From Hermatobates lingyangjiaoensis (taxonomy: Eukaryota; Arthropoda; Insecta; Hemiptera; Hermatobatidae), in the NCBI GenBank assembly GCA_026182355.1, contig JAPFBL010000003.1:992001-1056000 (forward strand): a stretch of DNA of 64,000 nt, given 5' to 3'. The position numbers and the translations under genes were made by a program. Under the pieces are notes generated by a model that saw only the letters and a program-made list of their open reading frames with translations, had not been told where the DNA came from and made no database searches. Positions 1 to 10,269 of this stretch are shown piece after piece (within the stretch, counting starts at the first letter, position 1; every line of letters begins with the position of its first letter).

Positions 1-659
1 TAAGGACTCTGGGCTCAGATCAATAATAATAATATACATAGCGAGGAGTTAGTCATTCCACAAATATTATATTAAAAAGATTCAACTGATTACCTAAGAA
101 AATGCATTTTCAAGTCTTATCAAATGAGTGAGAAAAAATATTATTTAAAGTTCACGCAAGAATTATATTAATAAAATAATTAAGGTACAATGAAAAGAAT
201 TTATAATACACAAACTGTACGTAGTATTAAGAAAATGACTCCGTTATCCATGGATAGGTTAGAAGTATCATTGTTATTTATAAACCACTAAGTCATTTAG
301 TAAATGGTATCAAATATTTCATGGTGAACACGAATGCTAAGAAACGAACAGCATCAATTAAATGAAATGAGCCAAAACTAACAACTACAAACATAATTCA
401 TCTTTAGTTCAAGGACCATACTAACATTGCGGTATTATTTATTGTTTCAAACGTTTTTGCATAGTTATGAAATGAACATATTATTCACCCCATTTCATAG
501 GCCAACGAAAACAATTATTAGAAATTGGGATAATATAAAATCTGGAATATATATTCCTCTAAAGACAATTTGAATGAATTGCCTATGAGCCCACTGATAA
601 TTTTCTACAGAGACTGATGGTAAATTAAAATAATCTCAAAATTAAATTGATTGTCAATA

Positions 660-735
660 ATTGATAATATGTTTAAATATTGTAAAATTGAGTACAGCGC
701 ACTTTAAAATGTTGCTATTGTTTTAAATACCTTTT
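660..735 (+). repeat. Diverged copy of interspersed repeat end X
   Basis: The motif AGTAAAATTGAGTAC preceded by ATAATATGTTTAAA matches the ends of repeats near 25.9, 27.35 and 30.5 kb (+) and, inverted, near 20.6, 27.55 and 59.1 kb. There it forms the 3' end of a LINE-derived repeat. This copy is short and diverged. Confidence 0.5.
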
Positions 736-1140
736 TTTTAAGTAAAATAGTAAAGTGATCTTTTACTGATCACATATGCGTTTCAGTAAAATTAAGAAAT
801 GAATATATTTGATTAAATGCACAAGAACACAAAGAGGAGGTAAAAAATATATACCAATTACTGTATTTGAATAATAAAAATCACCTTCTGTATGAGTTAT
901 ATATTTCAAAACGAGGTGCCCAAAAAGCTAATGTGAGTCATGATTCAGATCCAATACCTACCCAAAATCATTATCTGCTACATACTATACTATAACTGAA
1001 AAATACTGCTTCTCCACTAACGAAAAGAGATACATAAAAGAGCTTCTTTTGAGGATACTAGTTGCTTAAATTTTCCTATAAGTAGACTACATACAGCAAC
1101 TGATTGCAAAACTGCTGCAAATCAAATATGTTGAAGTGTT

Positions 1141-1360
1141 TGAAATTAGTTTAGAGGCGTCCCAAATACTTCACAATGTTTCATAATAGTTACGACAATC
1201 CAATCCTTTGATGCTTCATACCAGTCTAAAGAGTCCCAAACATTTTCCACTCTCTTAAATTAGTTTAATGCATCTCAGATACCATAAATTACTCCAAATT
1301 CGTTTCAAGGAGTCCCAAATTGATTGCAGTGTCTAAAATTAGTTTAGGTAGGTCCTATAA
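1141..1360. repeat. Degenerate short tandem repeat
   Basis: AAATTAGTTTA recurs at about 1144, 1257 and 1337, each time near an AGTCCCAAA- or CATCTCAGA-like block. The period is irregular. It looks like an old minisatellite or internal TE repeat. Confidence 0.35.
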
Positions 1361-4300
1361 AAAAAGAAAAAACTATTATGCGTTTATTTCTATTACTAAC
1401 AGTATCTATCATAATTCCGACATGGATTTTCCTTTATTACTGAATTTTAATTAAAGCTAAAAGAACTGAAAGTGTAAATGCACATCAGGTGGAGAAAAAT
1501 AAGCTCAAAGCTTATTCAAAAGTAATAAAAATCCTTTAGGACTGTTTGGTTAACATGTACTGAATTCCTCTTCACTTTGTGCAAATGTTGGTTTTATTAT
1601 TGATGACTGTAAATTAATAATAATCCTGTTATGAATTATCTTCGTTCTATAATTAACCAAATCCTCTTGAGTAAGGCAGTATTTTCTGTAAAGTGGTTCC
1701 TTCAATCAATAAACTTCCGGATCAGAATGGATTCTGGTTAGTTTGCTTTCTAATGATACTTGAAATCCCGGATTCATAGCTCACTCACTCTGATGTTAAA
1801 TTTTTCATGTGGGAGATTGACTAATTTTGTGTTGGAATGGGTGGTTTTTATGTTAATGGGCATCTATTTCAGTTGTGGAAGGGTATGGTTATGGGTTATT
1901 CATATTACAGGGCTTATTATATATCTAGGACCCCTAGTATTACTTCAGTTTATTAGATTAAGTAATACTTAATGTATTTCTCATGATACCTTACCGCCCA
2001 GAAACCACACAACTCATCTAGATAATAAGGGCTATTGTGTAACATTTTAAGAAATAATATCAATTTGATCCATCAAACAGTGGAACCAGTGGAACTTTTG
2101 TCAACAAACCTGTAGAGTGTCCACAATTTTGAAACTTACAGTTTCTAAATTTTGAGAACAATTTTCTTCATTATTATTATACTTAACCCAAGTAAAACTT
2201 CTAAATTTGATTGATTTTCAAGTTTTGGAATCACCAGAACACTTTTCTTTATTTTCGAGACAATGCTGTATATTTATCACAGCTTGCTACATAAAATTAA
2301 AATGTTAAACATGTAAAAGTCCGGATTGTTGCCCCTGTCACAATTCAGAAGACTTCATATTTAAATGTGGTTTGGAAATTTAAAATTGAAATCTACACTT
2401 TTAATTCTAAAGTAAATATTATTCAAGTTTTAAAAACATAATAACAAACAGTAATTGTTGCTTTACTCATTATAAGATGAAACTTTAAATCACGCTAGAA
2501 AAAAAAAGTTCTAACTTGACCCTAGATTTGGTATAAATCAACATTTTTGAATTTATGGTTGGTCCTATATATAGAGTTACGTAGTCAGGGAGAGGCTTAA
2601 GAGATTTGTATACTTTTTATGAGGAACTGTTAAATGAGTTGTGGCATGGACTGAGCCTTTGAGAGAGTGAGTTAACACTTTAGAATGAGATCAAGATAGG
2701 CAGGAAATGAAGGCAGGATGACATCAGCGCCTTCTATCCCATGAGCCTCCAACTACTTGAGAATCATACTTATAATTCTCTTAATCACTTTCACTGCTAA
2801 TTGACTGAAGACAAGCCAAATGCATCCATCAGAAAAATCTCTCAACAATTATGTAGATTAAACTCTTGATAACTCAACCTACATAGGAAGGTTTCAATAA
2901 ACAAACCAGAACTGAACCAACAGTCAGCAGCAGCTTCACCAATAAAACTATACTACCAAGAACATCAATAATATTTTAAATTCTTTAACTAACATTAGTT
3001 TAAAAGAAAAAAAAATCGTTTTACAGTTAACTTTCTTCATCCCAAATCCAGATACAATTTAATATAGAGATATATCAGATATCTTAGAAGAATTGAATGT
3101 ATTAATATCTTTTTTCCTGTATCATTCATAGATGACTTATAAAATATTTGCTAGTTTTTTTTTGTATTAAATATTTTATTTCTATATTTGTCACAACAGT
3201 ATTACATGGGTGTTAGTTGCTTACATAAATCTATACATTTTACACTGTATTTATATGTTAAAAACAATATAAATACTACAGTAAAACTTCATCAATTTTG
3301 ATGTGAATGAGACTTACATTACAAAGTGTGTTATAATAGGAATAAATTTATAGGAAACTAATATTTTGGGAGATTGATAACATAATTCCTATAATTTTAT
3401 TATTATAATATGGGTAATGTATAGCTATTTTAGATCAGTGCTGAGTACGAATCTGTTAAATGTATTAAAACATTTTTTGGGTTATTAATAATGTGTGGTA
3501 CAAGTACAACGTGTCAATTAGGGTAGACCTTTGGGACTCCTACAGAGGGAAGTCGTTTGTTTAGTCATGTGGTCGTTGGGGAGTTCTTGGACACAAGGAC
3601 AAGCAGGACTGTCCTTTACTCTATAGCGAGTCAAATGATTATTGAATGGTATGCATTAGTGACTCCCCACAGTCTTAGAGCGTCACTTTTGAGTTGTACA
3701 CTTACACTGCTATTGCATTAGCATTATTTCACTTAAAGGTAGATTCATGTATATATCACCTATAGCTATTCCAGATGAATGATTTCCCCCGCAATTGTGT
3801 GCAAGATTTGTTAACCCTCAATATAATAAAAAGTAATATTTCCATCACATAGAGATAAGGATTATCTATAAGTAAAATTTAATTTCAAACTAGCATTACA
3901 GATAGTCTCAGGTTGTTCCATTCACCAAAGTAGAAAACCTACGAAAAAATAATTACTTTTAGATGATTTCCCAAGATTTTGTATTGACATATGTATGTAA
4001 ATACACGATTTTATATGCACAAGTGTACACACAAGTACACTATATGTCATATGTCATCAAGAGCATTGTGACCATGTGGTAAATAAACTCATCGAGGTAA
4101 TTTCTAAAACTAGCTCCGATACAGGTTCTCAAGAAACCATATAGATGTGACAACAAACTGACCAAAAAAGCATGGTTAATTTTAGACTTTAACATTTCCA
4201 TATCTATGGTGCAATCAGAAAAAAAACAAGGTGAAATTACATGTATGTACAGAAAGAACTATTCAACAAATTCCTGTGAAATAGCAAGAAATATAACTAA

Positions 4301-4599
4301 TATTTTTGACTGTAACTTTGTTATGTGTGTACTGAGTAAATATATTTTAGGCTTATGAACGTTAAAAGTGCTTCTACTTAATACCATAGAGCAGATTTGT
4401 GTATTTAATTGAAATGTAATGCAAAAGTTTAATTAGTATGTGAGTTATATGAGTGTATGCATGAATATATGCGTATGTTTGTATGTATGTGTTCTAATTC
4501 GACTGTATATGTATGTTTACAAGTCTATGTATTAAAAAAAGCTTCTTTGAGCCTCTATGACAGCATCATATAACCAGTAGTAATTTATTCTATTTATTA

Positions 4600-4915
4600 T
4601 TTTTATTCTTTAAATAGATCGCCTAGCGGGTGATAACGTCAGCCATTTAACGGCTTTTTGTTTGATCGGTGATTCTACACATTCTACATTGGGAGTCCTA
4701 AATTTTGCCTAACTGAAGTGCATTTAGAGTAGATATCTATAACAAGTACCTGACATAGGTCAGGCTCGGGACCGACGGCTTAACGTCCTTTCCAAGGGAC
4801 AACGTACTCAGATTTACTCAGCTTCCGCGTGAATAAATCGAGGACCAGGTGGGGATTGAACCCCGGACTACTAGCGCAGAGGCGAGAACGTTAACCACTG
4901 AGCTAACCTGACCCC
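4600..4915 (-). mobile_element. tRNA-derived SINE, copy 1
   Basis: On the minus strand the element starts with a tRNA-like head: A-box-like TAGCTCAGTGGTT at 4893-4905 and B box GGTTCAATCCC at 4852-4862. These are internal RNA polymerase III promoter boxes. A tRNA-unrelated body follows and is shared with copies at 29.9, 37.4 and 56.6 kb (GAGCCTGACCTATGTCAGG region, then a TTAAATGGCTGACGTTATC-like tail block). The 3' tail lies in A/T-rich sequence below about 4620. There is no protein; such elements depend on a LINE for movement. The four copies share order and orientation of blocks, so the family call is firm. Confidence 0.88.
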
Positions 4916-5817
4916 CTACTGTATTCTAACTTACTTGATTTTTTTACAACATACAAAAATTTATTCCCCCAACTTTTATTTTTGTTACAAATGAGGAAAT
5001 GCATTCTATTCAAATATCATAGAATATTGAGCACTTTAGACTACCCTATATCATAAAAATAAGACGAATAGGATATTCAAAAAGATAAAATATTTATGAA
5101 AGAGTAAATGAAGAAATATGTTTATACAAAACTTAAGCATGGGAAGAAGTTCTAAAAAGGGAGTGATTGGGTGAGATTTAAGCAGGAGGAGGAGAGATAA
5201 ATATCGAGAGTGGAAGGAGATTTTGTTTGATAGGGAGGTTATTAGAAGCTGGCCTGGACAGAGGCCAGCAGGCTGTCTAGTGAAGAGCAGGTGACCGCGG
5301 CGTCTTCCTAGCCTTCCTCTCCGCCACACCAATATCTCCAACATCACAATAATAACATTACTTAGCAGCCAGACCCATATACTACTAATGTCATATGAAA
5401 ACATCTCATGTTTCAGCCATTCTCAGGGCACATTATTAGAATTCTATCACCTTAAAAATTAAATAAAATCACATCCCCTCTTCCAACGTTCCCAGTAAGC
5501 TGCACGCATGTCAACATACAGTCGCCAAAAAAAAAAAAAAAAATCCTAATCTTTGAAAAAAATGAAGTATCATTTTAAAAAGTAAAATAGACCATTTTTC
5601 TTATGTTGTCAACTTAGTACAATCGTGAAATGCGCTTTTTTTCTAGTTTATTATTTTTTTAAATTCAATAGGTTACAAAATAAAATCAAAAACAAAAAAA
5701 TGCAACTAAAGTATTTTTAAAAAACGTCCTATAGTCACTAGTTTTTTAGACAAGACATTTTTTAATTTCATTGATCATATTTCATTCAAGATCATGGAAA
5801 TTACTATTTTTCTTGAG

Positions 5818-5818
<1 letters not shown>
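4916..5818. other. Non-coding stretch with one GC-richer patch
   Basis: No gene recognised. A GC-richer patch at about 5216-5340 lies in AT-rich DNA and has an A17 run after it (5526-5542). An antisense reading frame through the patch (5051-5404, minus) has no recognisable domain. The patch could be conserved intronic DNA or a TE fragment. Confidence 0.45.

Positions 5819-5870
<52 letters not shown>
5819..5870. repeat. (TA)n microsatellite beside a PLE-type repeat
   Basis: About 52 bp of pure TA. It directly abuts the outer edge of the inverted repeat at 5871. Other hammerhead-bearing repeats in the window also abut (TA)n. Confidence 0.95.
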
Positions 5871-5874
<4 letters not shown>

Positions 5875-5930
5875 CTGTTTCGTTATTGAGGGCTAGGTCA
5901 AATAAAAGAAAATAAACTCCTTTCTAGGCC

Positions 5931-5962
5931 GACGTTTCGATGTATTTGTACATCATCTTCAG
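5931..5962 (-). ncRNA. Hammerhead ribozyme-like motif (PLE type), ACGT stem III
   Basis: Minus-strand order: CTGAAGA, T, GATGTA-CAAA-TACATC hairpin (stem II), GAAA, then CGTC with cleavable GTC. Stem III would be only ACGT, which is self-complementary, so two molecules could pair as a dimer. GGC after the cleavage site can pair with GCC just before CTGAAGA (stem I). All catalytic-core bases are present. Confidence 0.72.
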
Positions 5963-6374
5963 GGCTAAAATTAGAGTAAGACTATAATACATTTATCAAA
6001 ACAATCTACAACTCACATAGAGAAATAACACACACTTTTGTTAAAACCAACAGATACATACAAAAGGTTATTTTATAATCAGAGTTGTTGAGTACACATC
6101 TATTTAAAAGTATCAGACAAAAGGAAATTAGTTTTACCTTGGAAAGTGTGCTACTGGTTATTTCAGTTACATAAGAATTAATTGGTTATAAATCCGAAAA
6201 ACATTACTTGTTAATTCATCTATCATTTCCACAAAACAGGGCGGGTGAACATATGAAGGTTACATGAAGAAAGGTTAGTTTATGACTTAAGGTTATCATC
6301 CATGTTACAATGATTTACTATTGTTATTATGATTGTTTTGATAAATGTATTATAGTCTTACTCTAATTTTAGCC

Positions 6375-6406
6375 CTGAAGATGATGTACAAATACATCGA
6401 AACGTC
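6375..6406 (+). ncRNA. Hammerhead ribozyme-like motif, partner arm copy
   Basis: Same core as the motif at 5931-5962, carried in the opposite arm of the inverted repeat: CTGAAGA (6375-6381), stem II GATGTA/TACATC, GAAA (6399-6402) and CGTC ending at 6406. Because it is inverted relative to the first copy, a transcript through both would form long double-stranded RNA rather than two ribozymes. Confidence 0.72.
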
Positions 6407-6496
6407 GGCCTAGAAAGGAGTTTATTTTCTTTTATCTGACCTAGCCCTCAATAACGAAACAGTGAATAGAATAGAAGAGGTCAATAACAATTTTTG

Positions 6497-6499
<3 letters not shown>

Positions 6500-6532
<33 letters not shown>

Positions 6533-6785
6533 TTTAAATTACACAAGCACGACACAGAAAAGAGAATAAAAGAACACTTACAGAATTCGATATTTCGAAC
6601 TGTTGTTCGTCATCAGGAGTAGACTAGAAGAGAGGACGAACTGAGAGAGATCTCCCCACGTCGAAGAACGGAGCGCGAATGAAGCAATAAAGAGTCAACC
6701 GATGAGAGCAGCACTAGCGTAAAAAAGGAGCTAGGCACTAAACGTCGGAAAACAGAGAAAGCAAAAACAATAGATAAAAATTATA
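6500..6785 (-). mobile_element. PLE-type repeat fragment with hammerhead-like motif
   Basis: A (TA)n tract (about 6501-6528) is followed by sequence matching the repeat at 30.78-30.98 kb, including AAATTACACAA and GCACGAAACAGAAA-like blocks. On the minus strand 6589-6616 reads CTGATGA, stem GAAC-AACA-GTTC, GAAA, TATC. Here stem III would be the palindrome ATAT. The rest (6617-6785) is moderately GC-rich and is probably part of the same element. Confidence 0.6.
6589..6616 (-). ncRNA. Hammerhead-like motif, ATAT stem III
   Basis: Core CTGATGA at 6610-6616 read on the minus strand, a 4-bp stem II with AACA loop and one unpaired C, then GAAATATC. The self-complementary ATAT occupies the place of ACGT in the 5.9 kb family. 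The weak stems make activity doubtful. Confidence 0.5.
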
Positions 6786-6792
6786 AAAAATG

Positions 6793-6814
6793 AAATAATA
6801 ATAATAATAATAAT
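6793..6814. repeat. (AAT)n microsatellite
   Basis: Seven AAT/ATA repeats, perhaps the tail of a retroelement. No element body is recognised next to it. Confidence 0.8.
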
Positions 6815-7010
6815 ACAAAAAAAAATTATATGAATATATAAGTTAAAAATAAAAGGAAAAAACATATAAAAGTTAACGCTTCTGATTTAAACCGGGATCT
6901 GATCGGGCCCCCAATAACCATATGTGGGCCTCCTCAGACCATCTTAATGTCAAACTACGGTCATCAGTGGTCACTAGCTTAATAATTTGAACAGTAAAGC
7001 AGTCATTAAA

Positions 7011-7016
7011 AGTAAG

Positions 7017-7056
<40 letters not shown>

Positions 7057-7062
7057 CTTACT
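7011..7062. repeat. Perfect 52-bp palindrome: (AT)n with 8-bp unique arms
   Basis: AGTAAGCG at 7011-7018 and CGCTTACT at 7055-7062 flank a pure AT tract, making the whole block self-complementary. A (TG)n run follows at 7066-7091. Unique inverted arms around the AT run distinguish it from ordinary slippage repeats. Confidence 0.9.
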
Positions 7063-7461
7063 GTGGTGTGTGTGTGTGTGTGTGTGTGTGCAGATGAATG
7101 AAAATTTAGAGGGAACATTGCCCTCTTCCATTGTTTATAAAGTGCCCCCAATTTGAGTTTAGAATTTCCTGTTTACTTCCATAGCGTCATAAATGTTTCA
7201 AGTACTTCACTATTTCTAACATGAAACTAATGTTCACTATGAAACTGTCACCTATTATAAACAGTACTAGAGATATTATTCGAACATATTGTAATCAGAG
7301 TAATCAATACTAAATTTGTAACCTCCTTCAAATTTTTTTTGCTCAATTTTATGCTGTTTACCACAATAATAGCATCACCACATAAATGAGTGCAATTATT
7401 ACAACCTTTCAAAGAACTCTGCAGTACAAAACATTAAAACTGAGTGAAACATTCACCCCAC

Positions 7462-7735
7462 CTTCATAGAGATATCATCAGGAAAATATAATATGGACTC
7501 TGAGGAACTAAAGATGAATTCCTTCAAAAAATTAAAGTTACTTCATATTCACAGACTCAGAGATATCATCTAGAAAATAAAATAAATGAATTCTGAGGAA
7601 CTTACAATATGATAATGTAAAACACTGAATGTAAAATTATTAGGTCTAAAAACACTCTTAGAGACAAAAACACTCAATATTTCAAGGAAAATATTGAAAA
7701 TGAATTCTGGAAACTTATCAAAAATACCAATTATA
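7462..7735. repeat. Degenerate direct repeat, about 93-bp period
   Basis: The block AGAGATATCATC...GAAAATA...GAATTCTGAGGAACT occurs at about 7467-7510 and 7560-7604, with a weaker third copy around 7682-7715. No coding content. Confidence 0.55.
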
Positions 7736-7739
7736 AATA

Positions 7740-9680
7740 ATAATTGGTATTAAAAATATTAATATTCATATATATTCAAATGTGATTAATCAACGCATTT
7801 CTGCATTGTTTTTATTTCTAATCTTTTCAGTATTAAGAATGTTATTGAGACTGTCGAACAACGGTTATAGCTGATAGTTGTTCTAAGTTGTTCACACAAC
7901 AGTATACTAGTTGTTATCAGGCAAATTATAGCAGTTTGTTGTGATTTAATTGTAGTTTCAAGTGGCATAAAGAATATCTTTGAAGTAATGATACTATGAG
8001 TTAATAAAACGTATAAAAATGTTTATAAAATAAAAAAAAATGTTTTATTGTAACAATTAAATTATTTTATAGATTAGATAATCGGCTGTTCTTGTTGGAT
8101 TTTGTTTACATTGACTAAAACATTTATTAGCAGAATAGAGTCAAACATAACTGTTAGTTAAATGTTAATGCAAAAACATTTAATCCTTCAAACTATAAAA
8201 GCGTGTGATGAGTTATTGCCTGACACAAGTGTTGCAATTACTTTATAGTGATTTACTCAATCTTACTAGACATATAGTTCTTGGTGTGCTAAAAAAAATG
8301 TTGTTTTAAAAAAGATTGAAGCATGAGAAAAGTACTTGTTTGCTCTTGATGACAAAATGACTACTTTTAAATTATGATAAAACCACTTCTCTGGTGATTC
8401 AATAAACTTAAAAGTTTGTTTTAGATCTATTATTACTATAAATGTTTCATAAGCTTAAATATTTTAATATAATATATACTAAAAATTACAACTTATCAAA
8501 CTGGTTCTAAATATAGTAACAAGAGAAGTTTTGGGTAAATAAGAATCTTCATAAGGAAAAGAATATATGTGACAAGGGTCAATTCAAAAGATGTTGGTTT
8601 ACAGAATCAAAAAAATTCTTAAACTTAAAGAAATCAATCTTGTCCACATCTTGAATACTGAAGTGCTTTGGATATCATACATTGTAATCCAGTGAGTCAG
8701 ATCAATATATAGATGCTTAAGACAAGAGCGATAGAATGGACTACAACTATATAACGAAAGCATAATTAGTGTATATTTCAATTTCACACATTATCATTCT
8801 TTGATTAGAACCTTCCTGATATAAAAAAAAAAAATTGGTCACTTGTTATAATTTTTTCTTTTAAGTCATAAGTGAAAAGTGCTGCAGCATATTTCTGTAA
8901 TCACAGCAGTCTTATACTCATAAGACCACCATGTATTTTCTCTACTTCTAGAATAATAAGACAATTTACATACAAAATATATATGTGGATGATTTTAGAA
9001 TTCGTTTAGTATTACACCACATCATATATTAAAAAGTTCGAAATAGTATCATTGTTGGTAAAAAAGAAAATAAAATTTTTGTCGAAAATGTCATCGTGAT
9101 TTTGGCATTCAGCTGTTAGCGACTGTATATATTAATAAAGAGTAATTTTAATTTAAGTCTAAATTTGTCTTAATTTACATTGTAATCGTGATGAATAGGG
9201 AAGGCTCTGATGGACACAGTTTGAAACGATTTAATGTGGTTAGTGTTCTGATGACGCAATGTTTAATCCCTTTCTATATTATTTACTGGGCAACACCGAA
9301 AACTATCAGTTAAATCATCAATTGTTAAAAAGCAAACTCTTTTAAATTCATACTATACCTTTATTTGTTTTTATCGAAAGTAACCCTTTTATATGTTTTT
9401 GTAAATTTGATGCCGTTGTTTTCACAAGGTCATATTGCTCATTATATTAATTAAGGTAACCAAAAAACAACAAAGTACGCATATAATGTTTGAACCATAT
9501 AACAGATATACTGTTACGGATCTACAGAGAATATCTGTCTATTTTTATCTTTCTTTACCTGATCCTATCTATATTAATCTTAAATAATTTGTTTTCTGTT
9601 TTTATAAATTGATTAGAAAATGCTTCCTCTTTGTGAAAGAAATAAATCCTACAACTACATGACAAAAATAAAAACAAATT
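7740..9680. other. AT-rich non-coding DNA
   Basis: I see no exon, repeat boundary or RNA gene I can support. Short reading frames at 7786-7968 and 8599-8787 (minus) look random. Confidence 0.5.
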
Positions 9681-9689
9681 CTTGTGCAC

Positions 9690-9930
9690 TGGATGGTTAT
9701 TGATGCAGCGCTCAGCTGGGTGATGATTAATAAAGGGCAAGTGCAGGACGTGTAGATGCATTGGTCTATTTCGAGAGGAAGACGCGGATCGCAAGACGTC
9801 GGCCGTCGAGGCATTTCTCTGCCGGCCAACTGAATTCCTTGGCTTGTGATAGATTTGTAAATCTATCAAGAGCCCTTTGAGGCTGCCACTGCTCACAGCG
9901 CAGCCAAATCCTTCCACGCAACATCTTAAA
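9690..9930. other. GC-richer island in the predicted Sox intron
   Basis: About 240 bp markedly richer in G+C than the flanks. Several overlapping minus-strand frames cross it (for example 9766-10002), but none resembles an HMG box or another domain I know. It could be a conserved intronic regulatory element, a retained exon of unknown identity or an old TE fragment. I prefer regulatory, weakly, because no frame dominates. Confidence 0.35.
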
Positions 9931-10269
9931 TGCGCTATTTGACACAATTAGCTCTTCCTCTTTTTCTAGACCAAATAACTTACTGCATTTATATATATAC
10001 ACACAACAAGCTGCTGACTACTTCACGAGTTAATTGTGGCCAAAGTATTCCACGTAAATTGAGAAAACTCTTGAAGTGAGAGCTAATTTCTTATAGCAAT
10101 GAGGATTAGCAAAGATTATGAGCACATTAAGTTAAGGCAAAGAAAATATTTCCAATTTCAGTTCAAATAATAATAAAAATAGGAAAACATTGTTACAATT
10201 GAACAACTCAGAGCATTATAAGAATAAATAGTTTAAAAAAAAAGTGCCTTTCCCATAATGAATAATTCC

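Larger units (their letters stand above)
1..4590. other. AT-rich non-coding DNA, inside the predicted Sox intron
   Basis: I find no supportable exon here. If the Sox exon at 18 kb is read correctly, this is intron or further downstream on the minus strand. It holds a diverged copy of an interspersed repeat end (660-735), a degenerate tandem repeat (1141-1360), and two stretches less AT-rich than their surroundings (2580-2900 and 3530-3720). A short reading frame at 1760-1972 shows no recognisable domain and no coding signature. Confidence 0.6.
5871..6466. mobile_element. PLE-type inverted repeat pair with hammerhead-like motifs
   Basis: Positions 5871-6006 and 6331-6466 are near-perfect reverse complements (136 bp each), separated by 324 bp of unrelated AT-rich DNA. 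Each arm contains one hammerhead-like motif. Inverted or partial terminal repeats with minimal hammerheads are typical of Penelope-like elements, which is the basis for the family call. No reverse transcriptase reading frame lies between the arms. The pair is therefore either a terminal-repeat remnant or a non-autonomous derivative. Confidence 0.75.

Noticed and set aside
5051..5404. 117-codon minus-strand open frame
   Set aside because: No domain, low-complexity hydrophobic ends, and it crosses an isolated GC-richer patch without splice-site support.
9555..10002. Overlapping minus-strand frames of up to 130 codons
   Set aside because: Several frames compete over the same GC-richer island. 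None matches an HMG box or other family, so the island is listed without a gene call.
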